DNA of 64,000 nucleotides from Natrinema ejinorense (GCF_002494345.1 NZ_NXNI01000001.1:2418001-2482000), one strand, 5' to 3'; numbered from the stretch's first letter, positions 1-9,601 are shown. The notes: generated from the letters alone by a model not told the origin. Numbers and translations: made by a program.

Positions 1-9
1 GTGTGTCAG

Positions 10-1065
10 TCATTGGTGGGCCCTCCGTGCGAGTGCGGCCGTCGCGAGCAGTGCAACAGCGGCGGCGACGATCCCGAAGCCGGGCGTCCCGTCGACGGTC
101 GAGTCCTCGGCGTCGCCTCCTTCGTCGGCGGCCCGCCCGTCGCCCGCCGCCGTCCCGGAGTCGCTGGAAAAGTCGCTCACTTCGATCCCCTCGGACCCGT
201 TCGGTTCGTCGACGGACAGCGATCCGGGACCGAGATTCGCGACCGCGCGGTTCGTGGCGACGATGGTGTCGTCCCGCCAGAGAACCGCATCGAGGTAGTA
301 GTCGTACTCCTGGGGAACCGTGAGGTCGACGCTCGGCGAGGCGGTTTTCCCGGGCTCGATCGCCGACAGCTCGGCGGTCGCCGAATCGGCGACGACGTTC
401 GAATCCGACTGTCGCGCGATCACCTGGAGCACGAGGTCGGACTCGGTATCGTCGCCGGTATTCGTGAGATAGCTATCGACTTCCAGGGTCGCCGTCTCGT
501 CGGCCGTCGACGCGACCGAGTAGCTGATCGCGGGAACGTCCGCGAGGCTCCCACCGGACTCCCCGCCAAAGCGGTGGAACTCGACGTCGGTATCGGCGTA
601 GGCGGGTGTCAGCGAACCGACTCCCTCGACGGTGTGGCTGGCCGATTCGGTCCGCGTTCCGTTGCGGTAGACGAAGGTTTCGATTTCGTAACCACTTTGC
701 CGTGGAACTGCGACCGTCCCGGAGACGACGACTTCGGATTCGTCGTCGACCGTCCCGACCTCCCGCTCGGTGGTGTCCTCGACGAGCCCGGTCTGCATAT
801 CGGTCGCCCGGTGGACGACGGTAACGTTCCTGACGGGGTTGCCCCGGTGCTCGAGATACGTGTCGACGGCGAGCGTGGCGGTGCCGCCGCTGATCTCGTC
901 GGCGCTGATCGTGAGTTCCGTCAGCGACACGTGGCCGGGAGTCTCGACGTCGGCCGCGGTCTCGGACTCGTCGGGATCGGACACCGCGCCGGCGAGAGCG
1001 AGGGTCGTGATTGCCCCGACCACGACGATGACCGTCGCGACGGCCAGGAGGGACTCGCGGTTCAT
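10..1065 (-). CDS. Secreted surface protein with PGF-CTERM anchor
   Basis: Predicted 351-residue exported protein. An N-terminal hydrophobic segment (about residues 5-27) serves as signal or anchor. The body consists of two similar beta-rich halves, each with a pattern of the type TATLxVDxYLxxxG, like haloarchaeal surface proteins of the DUF7490 type. The C-terminus carries PGF followed by a hydrophobic stretch and a short Arg-rich tail. This is the PGF-CTERM signal processed by archaeosortase A, after which a lipid anchor is attached. The ATG at 1065 is preferred over an upstream TTG at 1080 because a TATA-like box lies about 25 bases before it. The biochemical role is unknown. Confidence 0.75.
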   Translation of the reverse strand: MNRESLLAVATVIVVVGAITTLALAGAVSDPDESETAADVETPGHVSLTELTISADEISGGTATLAVDTYLEHRGNPVRNVTVVHRATDMQTGLVEDTTEREVGTVDDESEVVVSGTVAVPRQSGYEIETFVYRNGTRTESASHTVEGVGSLTPAYADTDVEFHRFGGESGGSLADVPAISYSVASTADETATLEVDSYLTNTGDDTESDLVLQVIARQSDSNVVADSATAELSAIEPGKTASPSVDLTVPQEYDYYLDAVLWRDDTIVATNRAVANLGPGSLSVDEPNGSEGIEVSDFSSDSGTAAGDGRAADEGGDAEDSTVDGTPGFGIVAAAVALLATAALARRAHQ

Positions 1066-1131
1066 GTCAGAGACCACCAATCAGTTCTATAAGTGTTTTG
1101 TGTAGTACGACGAGCACGACCGTCCGAGACT

Positions 1132-1617
1132 GTGAACCGAAGCAGTACGAGCAAGGGGTCGGAGACGGAACGATCCGGCGTGCTCGTCTTCGTCTACGGA
1201 ACCCTGACTGATCCCGCTCGAGTCACAGCCGTCCTCGAGTTGGAACCGCCGGCGGCGGCCGATCGCTTCGTCGGCAACGCGACGCTCGAGGGACTCCACC
1301 GGGTCGATGGCCGCTATCCGACACTCGCACCCGGCGGCAGCGTCGACGGACGTTTGCTCGCGGTCGACGAGACCGAACTCGCCGCACTCGATCGGTACGA
1401 GGGGGTCGAAAACGGGCTGTACGTCCGGGTCGCAGTGCCAGTGGCGGCCGTAGACGACGGGGGAGAGGGGGTGGCCGAGGGCGATCAGTGTTGGGCATAC
1501 GTCGGGAAACCGGATCGACTCGACGTCGACGCGACCTGGCCCGGCGGCGGGTCGTTTCGAGAGCGCGTTCGATCGGTCGTGTCACGGACTGGGATCGCCG
1601 TCCGAACCCGCGAATGA
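1132..1617 (+). CDS. Gamma-glutamylcyclotransferase-like (AIG2) protein
   Basis: A 161-residue protein of the gamma-glutamylcyclotransferase/AIG2 fold. It shows the signature VFVYGTLTDP near the N-terminus (the YGTL loop that binds the gamma-glutamyl group), the LDRYEGVENGLYVR segment, and a C-terminal region ending in YVGKPD. Family members convert gamma-glutamyl amines to 5-oxoproline. The natural substrate here cannot be read from sequence; haloarchaea use gamma-glutamylcysteine, which is one plausible relative of the substrate. The in-frame GTG at 1132 is chosen because the extension to 1093 adds unconserved residues and overlaps the divergent promoter. It is divergent from the surface protein. 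Confidence 0.75.
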   Translation: MNRSSTSKGSETERSGVLVFVYGTLTDPARVTAVLELEPPAAADRFVGNATLEGLHRVDGRYPTLAPGGSVDGRLLAVDETELAALDRYEGVENGLYVRVAVPVAAVDDGGEGVAEGDQCWAYVGKPDRLDVDATWPGGGSFRERVRSVVSRTGIAVRTRE

Positions 1618-1876
1618 CACGCGTCTGTCTTGCGTCTGACGCCGCCAAAATCCCGCCGCAGTAGTGCGCTTTCACTTTCACCGCGGGTGCATGAGATTTA
1701 TATGGACGGGGTTCCCTTCCTCATTCGCACGTCACACGCCGTGCATTCCCTGTATTCCCTGTCGTGTTGCCCAGATCTGGCGGCACATCACTGTCAGCGG
1801 ACGACGGTGCGAGCCCGAAACGGCTCTCACGGTCTCCGACAGTAATCCTTACACCACACGCCGAGTAGACGGGGAT

Positions 1877-3088
1877 ATGCTCGAACTCTCCGATATCCTC
1901 GAGGCACGCGAGCGGGTCCGAGAGACGTCTCGGCACACGCCACTCGAGCACTCGCACACGTACTCCGCGATGACCGGCGCAGACATCCGCCTGAAACTGG
2001 AGAACTTCCAGCGGACGGGCGCGTTCAAGATCCGCGGGGCGACCAACCGGATCGCGACGCTCTCGGCGGCCCAGAAGGACGCGGGCGTCGTCACCGCGAG
2101 TGCGGGCAACCACGCGCAGGGGGTCGCGCTCGCGGCCACGCGGTCGGGCGTCGACTCGAAGATCGTCATGCCCGAGCACGCGCCGATCTCGAAGGTCAAG
2201 GCGACCAAGAGCTACGGCGCGGAGGTCGTCCTCTCGGGACGTGACTACAACGAGGCCGCCGAGCGCGCCCACGAGATCGAGCGCGAGGAGGACCGCACCT
2301 ACGTCCACGCCTTCGACGACGAGTACGTCATGGCCGGTCAGGGGACGATCGGCCTCGAGATCCTCGAGGACTGCCCCGACGTCGAGACCGTCGTCGTCCC
2401 GATCGGCGGTGGCGGGCTGATCAGCGGCATCGCAACGGCCATCAAGGAGCAAAAGCCAGACGCGCGCGTGATCGGCGTCCAGGCGGAGGGTGCCTCGAGC
2501 GCCGCGACGTCCCTCGAGAAAGGCGAACGGGTCTCGCTCGACGGCGTGGATACGATCGCCGACGGCATCGCCACCCGCAGCGTCGGCGAGCAAACGTTCC
2601 CCTACATTCAGAAATACGTCGACGAGGTCGTTACCGTCTCCGATCCCGAAATCGCCGTCGCCCTGGTCTACCTGCTCGAGCGCTCGAAGACCCTCGTCGA
2701 GGGCGCGGGTGCAGTCGCACTCGCCGCCGTCCTCTTCGAGCACTTCGACTACGAGAAAGAGGAGGTCATCGTCCCCGCGCTCTGTGGCGGCAACATCGAC
2801 CTCAACACGCTCACCAACGTCATCGTCCGCGGCCTCGTCGAAACCGGCCGCTACCTGAAGATCCGGACCGTGCTGAAGGATCGGCCGGGCGCGCTCGAGG
2901 ACCTGCTGGACATCTTCACCGCTCACCGGGCGAACATCTACGCGATCCACCACGACCGGACCTCCCGCGAGGTCGAGATGAGCGACACCGAGGTCGAGAT
3001 CGAACTCGAGATGCGCGGCCCGGACCACGTCGACGCCTTCCTCTCGGATCTCCGCGAGGCGGGGTACGAGGTCGACGTGCTCGCCTGA
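1877..3088 (+). CDS. ilvA: Threonine ammonia-lyase with C-terminal ACT domain
   Basis: A 403-residue PLP enzyme that deaminates threonine to 2-oxobutanoate, the entry to isoleucine synthesis (or threonine catabolism). The PLP lysine is K51 in RTGAFKIRGA, the phosphate-binding glycine loop is GGGG at 177-180, and CGGN lies at about 303-306. One ACT domain occupies about 327-403, as in the single-ACT TdcB/IlvA type, so allosteric control is likely. The ATG at 1877 is used because upstream in-frame sequence from 1664 is not conserved, and a TATA-like box (around 1848) fits this start. A second family member lies at 38701-39969. Confidence 0.9.
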   Translation: MLELSDILEARERVRETSRHTPLEHSHTYSAMTGADIRLKLENFQRTGAFKIRGATNRIATLSAAQKDAGVVTASAGNHAQGVALAATRSGVDSKIVMPEHAPISKVKATKSYGAEVVLSGRDYNEAAERAHEIEREEDRTYVHAFDDEYVMAGQGTIGLEILEDCPDVETVVVPIGGGGLISGIATAIKEQKPDARVIGVQAEGASSAATSLEKGERVSLDGVDTIADGIATRSVGEQTFPYIQKYVDEVVTVSDPEIAVALVYLLERSKTLVEGAGAVALAAVLFEHFDYEKEEVIVPALCGGNIDLNTLTNVIVRGLVETGRYLKIRTVLKDRPGALEDLLDIFTAHRANIYAIHHDRTSREVEMSDTEVEIELEMRGPDHVDAFLSDLREAGYEVDVLA

Positions 3089-3344
3089 CTGGCGCCAGCA
3101 GATCCCGGAGCTACCGGTGTGCAGCAGTTCAGGAGCTGTGGGTAGTAAGCGGGGTCAGCGAGCGACATCTCTGATCGCGAGAGCACCGATGAAACACTCC
3201 TGTCGCACCGAGCAGTCCCTCCCTCGCGTCACACAACTGCTGAATAGCGGCTGTATCCAGGGGGACTTCGGAATCCGGGAGACGTTTCAATCGATGAGGA
3301 TACCCCCTCAACTTATACCCTGGTTTGGTATCGACTAGCATGTA

Positions 3345-4418
3345 ATGTCGATGCAAGCCGTCGTCCTCGAGGAATTTCAAGAACCGCTCGACGTACAGGA
3401 AGTCGAACGGCCAGATCCGGAGCCCCACGGCGTGATCGCGGAGGTAGAGGGCTGTGGTGTCTGTCGGAGCGACTGGCACTGTTGGCAGGGAGACTGGGAC
3501 TGGTTTGGCTACCGTCCCGATCTGCCGCACATCCTCGGCCACGAACCCACTGGAACCGTCGTCGAGGTCGGTGACGACGTCGAGAACATCGAAGAGGGCC
3601 AAGAGATCGCGATCCCCTTCAATTTCGCCTGCGGGAAGTGTTCGCTCTGCCGGAACGGGCGGGAAAACATCTGTGAGAACCACATCGGACTCGGCTTTAT
3701 GAACGAGGCACCGGGCGCGTTCGCCGAGGAAGTACATATCCCGAACGGAGACATCAACGCCGTCCCGCTTCCGGATAGCATTGACGTCGAGACCGCCGCC
3801 GGTTGTGGCTGTCGCTTCATGACATCCTATCACGGAATGGCACATCAGGGGGATGTCGGCAACGGTGAGGACGTCGTCGTCCACGGCTGTGGCGGGATCG
3901 GGCTCTCGGCGATACACATTGCGAACGCGCTGGGTGCGAACGTCATCGGCGTCGACCTGATGGACGACAAACTCGACAGAGCCGAAGAACTCGGTGCCGT
4001 GACGACGGTCAACGCGAAGGACGTCGACGATCCTGCCACGGAGGTCCGCGATATCACGAACGGCGGTGCCGACGTCTCCGTCGACGCGCTCGGAATCGAG
4101 ACGACCTGTCGAAACGCCGTCGACTCGCTCGGAAAGGGTGGCCGTCACGTTCAGATCGGGCTCACCACCAGCGATGAACGGGGCGAGATTCCGCTTCCGA
4201 CCGACGAAATCGTCGCCAAGGAGATCGAGTTCGTCGGCTCGCTCGGATTGCAGCCATCGCGCTACTCGGAGATGCTCGATATGATCGAGAGCGGCAAACT
4301 CGACCCGACCGCCCTCGTCGAAGAGAAAATCGACATTCATCAGGTGCCGGACGAACTCGAGGCGATGACCGATTTCAACACCGTCGGCATCCCAGTCTGT
4401 AACGATTTCAGTAGCTAA
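3345..4418 (+). CDS. Zinc-dependent alcohol dehydrogenase
   Basis: A 357-residue medium-chain dehydrogenase/reductase. Catalytic zinc ligands are C40, H66 (followed by E67) and C154. Structural zinc ligands are C96, C99, C102 and C110. The Rossmann motif GCGGIG is at 181-186, and an Asp at 204 at the end of the second strand suggests NAD rather than NADP. It should oxidise an alcohol or reduce an aldehyde; the substrate is not evident. ATG codons lie at 3345 and 3351. A TATA box CTTATACC at 3312-3319 indicates a very short or absent leader. It appears monocistronic and is followed by a T-rich stretch (about 4434-4440). Confidence 0.88.
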   Translation: MSMQAVVLEEFQEPLDVQEVERPDPEPHGVIAEVEGCGVCRSDWHCWQGDWDWFGYRPDLPHILGHEPTGTVVEVGDDVENIEEGQEIAIPFNFACGKCSLCRNGRENICENHIGLGFMNEAPGAFAEEVHIPNGDINAVPLPDSIDVETAAGCGCRFMTSYHGMAHQGDVGNGEDVVVHGCGGIGLSAIHIANALGANVIGVDLMDDKLDRAEELGAVTTVNAKDVDDPATEVRDITNGGADVSVDALGIETTCRNAVDSLGKGGRHVQIGLTTSDERGEIPLPTDEIVAKEIEFVGSLGLQPSRYSEMLDMIESGKLDPTALVEEKIDIHQVPDELEAMTDFNTVGIPVCNDFSS

Positions 4419-4785
4419 CCCGCACCTGTGTTCTTTTTGTGGGTGCTACTGTCTGTCGAATCACACATGTCGAATGGGATGGCGTGACGTTCACGCCGAT
4501 CCCGGAGCGTGCAAAGCGTCTCCAGGGGCGGCGTCGCTGGCCGCTATAGTAGCAACTGAAAGTCATTGCACACCTGATCGCACGACAGCGTTGCGATCAG
4601 TGTGTAAATCGTTTCAGTTGCTACTATAGTTCGTGAGCGAATGTTCGCTGACCGTCACCGGCGACGCTCCCGCGCCGGGCCGGCAGTGTGACGATAGCGC
4701 GATACCGGTTGGGTGTGGTTACCATCACGGCCCCGAGACGGAATGGACGGACTACCAAATAGGATCCCCCTCTTGACATCGGGCA
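4419..4785. other. Intergenic region holding a palindromic element
   Basis: No gene is visible in this 367-base gap. A T-rich stretch just after the dehydrogenase stop may end its transcript. The main content is an 86-base palindrome described in its own entry. The remaining 150 bases before the acyltransferase show no recognisable feature. Confidence 0.6.
4544..4629. repeat. 86-bp palindromic element, copy 1
   Basis: The outer arms are a perfect 18-base inverted repeat, CTATAGTAGCAACTGAAA (4544-4561) against 4612-4629. An inner stem pairs CACAC-TGATCGCA with TGCGATCA-GTGTG around a GC-rich loop, with one bulged base. The same 86-base structure recurs at 49773-49858 with paired substitutions. 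There is no transposase and no obvious target duplication. It could be a non-autonomous mobile element, or a structured RNA or terminator element. Confidence 0.8.
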
Positions 4786-5901
4786 ATGGCACAACAGACC
4801 GGCGGCACTCCACGCTCGAGATTGCATCGGATCGGGTCGCTGTTCTCGAACCGGTATGGGCGGTCCACGGGGAACAGGGAGTCGAGTCTCGAGGTGACTG
4901 TCGTCGAATCGATAGATGAGGTGGGGAAAGCCCAGTGGAACGGGCTCGTCGAGCGCTCGAGTCGCGGCAGCGTCTTCCATCGCTACGAGTGGCTCGAGGC
5001 GATCGAGACCGGGCTGGGCTATCAGCCAAGACACCTCACGGTCACCAAGGACGGGAACACGATCGGCGCGATGCCCAACTTCGTGGTCGAAATCGAAAAA
5101 ACCCCGTTCGACCGGCTTTCGTCGCTCTATCCCGGCTTCGGTGGCCCGTTGCTGCCGACTGACACGAGCGACGCGCTCGATCGGATCCTCGGGGCCGTCC
5201 CGGCGGTCTGTCGGGGGACGGCGATCGTCCACCAGATCCGCGGGCTCGATACGAGCTACCTGCGGTACAACGACGCGCTCCAGTCGTCGGGCTATCGTCC
5301 CTTTCGGCGGGAGTGTCGGTTCCTGCTCGACCTCACCAAGGGCCACGAGGGGATCCTCGCGGACATGAGTCGGACCCGGCGGCGCGGGATCGAACGCGGT
5401 CGCGACGGCGACGTCGAGATCGCCGAGGAGCCGCTCACGCGGGAGAACCTCTCGCGGTTCTATCGGACGTACGAACGCGTTATGGAGCGGGTCGGCGGGA
5501 GCGTGTATCCGTTCTCGTTCTTCGAGGCCCTCCTGGGGTTCGAGGATCGGCTCCTCTTCGTGACGCTTCGGATCGACGGCGAGTATGCCGGCGGAATGCT
5601 CGAGTTGCTCGACGACGAGCGCGATTCGATCCACGGCTTTTTCGCCGCCGTTCCCCGGGAGTACTTCGACGACCACGCGTCGGAACTCCTCTACGATTAC
5701 GTCTTCCGGTGGGGGATCGAGAACGGCTACGAAACGTACGACTTCGGGAGTACGAACACGGACTTCGAGGACGGCGTGTTTCGGTTCAAAGAGGGGTTCG
5801 GCGGGCGGGCCGTGCCGATCCTGGTCTGGGAGCGGGGCTGTAGTCCGCTCTGGCCGCTCGTAAAAGCCGGGCGGGCGCTGTACTGGCCGTACTACACGTG
5901 A
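4786..5901 (+). CDS. FemAB/BioF2-like GNAT acyltransferase
   Basis: A 371-residue protein with the layout of FemAB-like (BioF2-type) GNAT proteins, two tandem GNAT-like halves. The second half contains the stretch around YDFGSTNTDFEDGVFRFKEGFG, which resembles the conserved DFGG.....G..FK.GFG region of that family. In bacteria such proteins transfer amino acids to peptidoglycan or build polysaccharides. In archaea, which lack peptidoglycan, the acceptor is unknown and may be a cell-surface polymer or small molecule. The Arg-rich stretch TRRRGIERGR near residue 200 could contact a charged substrate such as an aminoacyl-tRNA. It starts at ATG 4786 after the palindromic element. Confidence 0.7.
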   Translation: MAQQTGGTPRSRLHRIGSLFSNRYGRSTGNRESSLEVTVVESIDEVGKAQWNGLVERSSRGSVFHRYEWLEAIETGLGYQPRHLTVTKDGNTIGAMPNFVVEIEKTPFDRLSSLYPGFGGPLLPTDTSDALDRILGAVPAVCRGTAIVHQIRGLDTSYLRYNDALQSSGYRPFRRECRFLLDLTKGHEGILADMSRTRRRGIERGRDGDVEIAEEPLTRENLSRFYRTYERVMERVGGSVYPFSFFEALLGFEDRLLFVTLRIDGEYAGGMLELLDDERDSIHGFFAAVPREYFDDHASELLYDYVFRWGIENGYETYDFGSTNTDFEDGVFRFKEGFGGRAVPILVWERGCSPLWPLVKAGRALYWPYYT

Positions 5902-6007
5902 GCGTCGTCGTGATCGACTTCGACCTGCTCTGATCACTGGACCGATACCTCGAGTCACCGCTCCCACCGGGGGACGACTCATGTGCACCGACCACGTTGG
6001 GAGCCGT

Positions 6008-7081
6008 ATGACGACGGTGATCGCGGCCCTCCGAGATCGACTGCTCGTCTGTACGGCCGACGGAATCGGCCCGGACGGCTGGACGACCGAGACGAGACTC
6101 GAGGGCCACGCCCTCGAATGCGTCGCCGCCGACGCGAGCGCACCCGACCGGATCTTCGTCGGGGCCGACGAGGGATTCTACAGGAGCGTCGACGGCGGGG
6201 AGTCGTTCGACCGCCTCGAAACGCGATTCGTCGCCGGTGGCTCGTCGAGCGGACGCACGGCAGGGGAACCCGGCGGCGGGACGGCCGACCGCGGGGGCGA
6301 TCCCGTGATGGCCGCGGCGATCAGCCCTCACGATCCGACCGTCGTCTACGCCGGCACCGAACCCAGCCGGGTCTACCGCTCCCGCGACGGCGGCGACACC
6401 TGGTCCCGCCTCGAGGGCCTGACCGCCCTCCCCTCCGCCGAGGAGTGGTCGTTCCCCCCGCGCCCGCACACCCATCACGTCCGCTGTCTCGCGGTCGATC
6501 CGACCGATCCCGACCGACTCTCCGTCGGGATCGAAGCCGGTGCGTTCGTCTACACGCCCGACGGCGGCGAGACCTGGCGCGATCGGCCGCCAGGCTCCCG
6601 TCGGGATAATCACAGCCTGGCGACGCACCCGGCTCTCGAGGGGCGACTCTACGCGGCTGCCGGCGACGGCTACGCCGAGAGCGACGACGGCGGCCAGTCG
6701 TGGCGACGGCCACAGGACGGGCTCGAGCACCGCTACTGCTGGTCGGTCGTCCCCGATCCCGACGACCCGGATCGGGTGCTCGTCTCGAGCGCGCGCGGCG
6801 CAGCGACGGCCCACACTGCGAGCAGGGCCGACTCGTTCGTCTACCGCCGTACGGACGGCGGACCGTGGGACCGTCTCGACGGCCGTGGCCTACCGACCGG
6901 CGAGGGAGTCGTCCGAGCGGTGTTCGCGACGAGTGGCGAGCCGGGCGTCGTCTTCGCGGTGAACAACCGCGGGCTGTTCCTGACGCGGGATTTTGGCGGC
7001 TCGTGGACGCGCATCGAGACCGAGTGGCCGACGGCCCTCGAGACGCAGTCGCCACGCGGGCTGGTCGCACTGCCAGCGTAA
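6008..7081 (+). CDS. Asp-box (BNR) beta-propeller protein
   Basis: A 357-residue repeat protein with at least five Asp-box motifs of the form S-x-D-x-G-x-T/S-W: SVDGGESF, SRDGGDTW, PDGGETW, SDDGGQSW and TRDFGGSW. These mark blades of a six- or seven-bladed propeller, as in sialidases and BNR-repeat proteins. Sialidase catalytic residues cannot be assigned, so it is more likely a scaffold or binding protein than a glycosidase. No signal peptide is visible, so it is probably cytoplasmic. ATG 6008 is preferred over 5981 because the repeat-like sequence begins right after it. It converges with the membrane protein gene that ends at 7096. Confidence 0.75.
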   Translation: MTTVIAALRDRLLVCTADGIGPDGWTTETRLEGHALECVAADASAPDRIFVGADEGFYRSVDGGESFDRLETRFVAGGSSSGRTAGEPGGGTADRGGDPVMAAAISPHDPTVVYAGTEPSRVYRSRDGGDTWSRLEGLTALPSAEEWSFPPRPHTHHVRCLAVDPTDPDRLSVGIEAGAFVYTPDGGETWRDRPPGSRRDNHSLATHPALEGRLYAAAGDGYAESDDGGQSWRRPQDGLEHRYCWSVVPDPDDPDRVLVSSARGAATAHTASRADSFVYRRTDGGPWDRLDGRGLPTGEGVVRAVFATSGEPGVVFAVNNRGLFLTRDFGGSWTRIETEWPTALETQSPRGLVALPA

Positions 7082-7095
7082 TCGACCCGGAGCAG

Positions 7096-7881
7096 TTACC
7101 GGAACGCGGGGTGGCTCCGGTCGCGCTCGAGAACGACGACGATCGCGACGGCGTGAACGGGCGCGACGAGGGCACTGCTCAGGACCGTTCCCAGGGGGAG
7201 GCTCGCGAGGAGCCAGGCCGAGAGTCCGATCGCGACGACCAGTCCGAAGAGCCGCCAGCCACGGCCCGCCGTCCGTCGGAGACTGCCCCGGATCGCTGCC
7301 TGTATGGAGCGTCCGTCGACGAGCAGCCCCGGTGCGACGAAGAAGCGAACGAACAGGTAGCAATAGATCGCCAGCGGAACGACGCCCCACAACCCCATCG
7401 CCTGCAATAGCTCGATCGATCCCAGCAGCCGCTGGAACAGGTCCGTTGCCACGACGAACCCGAACAGCGAGCGCACGGCTCCGAGCCGAACGTCTCGCCC
7501 CATCGCGTGAGCCATCGTCACGACGCCAGCGACGCTGACCGCGAGGGTCGTGAGCCCGTACAGTCCCAGCCCCCAGACGAGATACCCCGGCTCGAGCCCG
7601 ATCAGGGACTCGAGCGGACGCATCGTTTGGCCGATCCCCGTCGGATAGCCGACGAACTCGAGCCGGATATCGATGCCGTTCGTTCCGAACCCCGCGCGCT
7701 CGGGTGCCGGGAGCGGATCGCGTCGGCGGAGCCAGTCGACGAGCGAGAGCGCGATTCCGACCAGGAGAAAGGGCCCGAACAGCGCCGGATCGCGACGAAG
7801 CCGGGCGAGCGCCGCCCGGAGAGGGTGCGACAGCGTTCGTTCGGCGTCGCACACCGCCGCGGGATCGTGTTCTCCGGACAT
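7096..7881 (-). CDS. Polytopic membrane protein, function unknown
   Basis: A 261-residue protein with five or six hydrophobic segments. The first is near residues 31-50, then come a long GLGLYGLTTLAVSVAGVV stretch, one at LWGVVPLAIYCYLFVRFF, and two near the C-terminus. The topology and the FVAPGLLVDGRSIQAAIRGSLR stretch recall haloarchaeal proteins related to the membrane part of glycerophosphodiesterase-type proteins (DUF7847-like), but I cannot confirm that. ATG 7881 lies 2 bases after the stop of the upstream propeller gene, so the two are almost certainly co-transcribed. An exported propeller and a membrane partner may work together at the cell surface. Confidence 0.65.
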   Translation of the reverse strand: MSGEHDPAAVCDAERTLSHPLRAALARLRRDPALFGPFLLVGIALSLVDWLRRRDPLPAPERAGFGTNGIDIRLEFVGYPTGIGQTMRPLESLIGLEPGYLVWGLGLYGLTTLAVSVAGVVTMAHAMGRDVRLGAVRSLFGFVVATDLFQRLLGSIELLQAMGLWGVVPLAIYCYLFVRFFVAPGLLVDGRSIQAAIRGSLRRTAGRGWRLFGLVVAIGLSAWLLASLPLGTVLSSALVAPVHAVAIVVVLERDRSHPAFR

Positions 7882-7883
7882 GC

Positions 7884-9122
7884 TTACTCGGCCTCCTCGA
7901 GGGCGAGCACGCGTCCGTGTGCGACGACGTAGAGGGCACCGTCGCCGACGATGGGTTGGGAGGGACCGTGTGAGAGTTCGTACGTCCATCGCCTGTCACC
8001 GGTTTCGGCGTCGAAGGCGTGCAGTTCGGGGAGCCAGAAATCCGCAACGTAGACGACGCCGTCTGCGACCACCGGATGGACGTCGCGGGTGTACTCGGCC
8101 GTCCACACCTCGTCGCCGGTCTCGAGATCGATCGCATGGAGCGATTCGTCGCCGTCCGTGGCGTAGACCGTTCCGTCGGCGACGGCGACGCTCCCGTGGC
8201 TGGCGACCCCGTCGTGGACGTACTCCCACCGGATATCGTCGCCGCCGGGCTCGAGAAGCGTCACGGCGCGCCGGTTCGGGACGACGAGCCCCGCACTGGT
8301 CGCAGTCGGTGGGTTGCTCTGGCGAGCGACGAACTCGTCGTCGGGATCGAGGGGTTCGACCCGCCCGTCCCAGCGGCGATCGCCGGTCTCGGCGTCGACC
8401 GCGACGACGTGACCGGCCCCACACGTCACGTAGACGGTGCCGTCGCGAACCGCCGGTCGGTTCGCGGTGTGCAACCCTTCGCCGATCTCGATCTCCCAGC
8501 GGACCCGGCCGCTGCTGGCATCGAGCGCGACGACGCGGTTCGTCTCGGGGACGACCGAGTAGATCACCCCGTCGACCGCGACGGGAGCGGGCGCGGTCGG
8601 ATTCGCGATGCGCTTGATCGGCGGTGGCTGTCCCGGCGCGTGCCAGCGCTCGAGGCCGACGCTCCGGCCGAAGACGTCGTAGCCGCCGCCGGCCTGGAGC
8701 CCGTAGATCCCGTCGATCCCCCTGACGGCCAGGGTGGCAGTGCGATAGGCCGTTGCATTCGCCCACGTCGGCGACGACAGGTACGAGTAGCCGTCCCGTT
8801 CGTACTGGAGCCGGCCGCTCGGTCGCTCGAGCGCGATCAGCGACGTTCGACCGACGACCGAGAGCGTCCCGCCGCGTAGCGTCGGCGGTGCCGGTCCCCT
8901 GACGGTCGCGTCGGGCTCGCGTTCCCAGCGAATCGTCACGCCGTCTTTCGGTCCCGATGCCGCGGGGTTGTAGCCGGTTCCGGCGGCGTCGTACCGGGCC
9001 ATCGGCCAGTCAGTGTCGGAGGCTGTCGCGGCCGACACCGGTCGGTCGAGCCGGTGCGTTCCGCCGATGATGCCCGTCAAAGCGAGTCCACCGACGGCGA
9101 GCACACGACGTCTGGAGGTCAT
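7884..9122 (-). CDS. Tat-exported PQQ-like beta-propeller protein
   Basis: A 412-residue protein with an N-terminal twin-arginine signal (TSRRRVLAVGG, then a hydrophobic core to about residue 20 and an Ala-rich cleavage region). The remainder is a beta-propeller of PQQ/BamB-like repeats, seen as repeated motifs such as VVALDASSGRVRWE, VVAVDAETGDRRWD, HAIDLETGDEVWT and HAFDAETGDRRWT. No lipobox cysteine is present, so it is probably released or held at the membrane by its signal. Cofactor-binding residues cannot be assigned. ATG 9122 precedes the Tat motif directly. It is the first gene of a two-gene unit with the membrane protein downstream. Confidence 0.82.
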   Translation of the reverse strand: MTSRRRVLAVGGLALTGIIGGTHRLDRPVSAATASDTDWPMARYDAAGTGYNPAASGPKDGVTIRWEREPDATVRGPAPPTLRGGTLSVVGRTSLIALERPSGRLQYERDGYSYLSSPTWANATAYRTATLAVRGIDGIYGLQAGGGYDVFGRSVGLERWHAPGQPPPIKRIANPTAPAPVAVDGVIYSVVPETNRVVALDASSGRVRWEIEIGEGLHTANRPAVRDGTVYVTCGAGHVVAVDAETGDRRWDGRVEPLDPDDEFVARQSNPPTATSAGLVVPNRRAVTLLEPGGDDIRWEYVHDGVASHGSVAVADGTVYATDGDESLHAIDLETGDEVWTAEYTRDVHPVVADGVVYVADFWLPELHAFDAETGDRRWTYELSHGPSQPIVGDGALYVVAHGRVLALEEAE

Positions 9123-9274
9123 TGTTACGACATGCTCAGTTCGGATACAAAAACAGTTCGTGAACTCGCCGGTTCGCAACGCGGTCCGCTCGAGCCGGTC
9201 GGTCGCGAGCGAGTCGGGCGCTTCGAAATCCTTTTAGGCGCTACACGGGGATAGTAGGGTAACTGAGTGATATC

Positions 9275-9601
9275 ATGGACGTCGACATCATCTCCGAAGA
9301 GGAAAACCCCATGTTGCATCGGACTGACGTGACCTTCGAACTCTCCCACGAGGACGCGACCCCCGAACGACTGCAGGTTCGGGACAGCCTCGCGGCGAAG
9401 TTGAACAAGGACGCCGACGAGGTCGTCATCCGCAAACTCGACACCAAGTTCGGGATGCGCAAGACCGTCGGCCAGGCGAAAGTCTACGACACGGCCGACT
9501 ACGCCCGCGACGTCGAGCAAGACCACATGCTCGAGCGCAACAAGATCGGCGCCGAGGAAGAGGCCGAGGCCGAGGCTGAAGCCGAAGCGGAGGAAGCATA
9601 G
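9275..9601 (+). CDS. rps24e: 30S ribosomal protein S24e
   Basis: A 108-residue small-subunit ribosomal protein of the archaeal/eukaryotic S24e family. It is recognised by the N-terminal segment NPMLHRTDVTFELSHEDATP, the middle LDTKFGMRKTVGQAKVYD, and the family spacing. The tail (EEEAEAEAEAEAEEA) is a Glu/Ala-rich halophilic extension. It is the first gene of the conserved archaeal order S24e-S27ae-Kae1/Bud32. Its stop is followed immediately by the S27ae start, so translation is probably coupled. Confidence 0.97.
   Translation: MDVDIISEEENPMLHRTDVTFELSHEDATPERLQVRDSLAAKLNKDADEVVIRKLDTKFGMRKTVGQAKVYDTADYARDVEQDHMLERNKIGAEEEAEAEAEAEAEEA

Noticed and set aside
3129-4340. 403-codon frame antisense to the alcohol dehydrogenase
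   Set aside because: Mostly overlaps the dehydrogenase. Its last 60 codons lie in intergenic sequence and look somewhat protein-like (IQQLCDAREGLLGATGVFH), but no domain could be named, so it is not reported as a gene.
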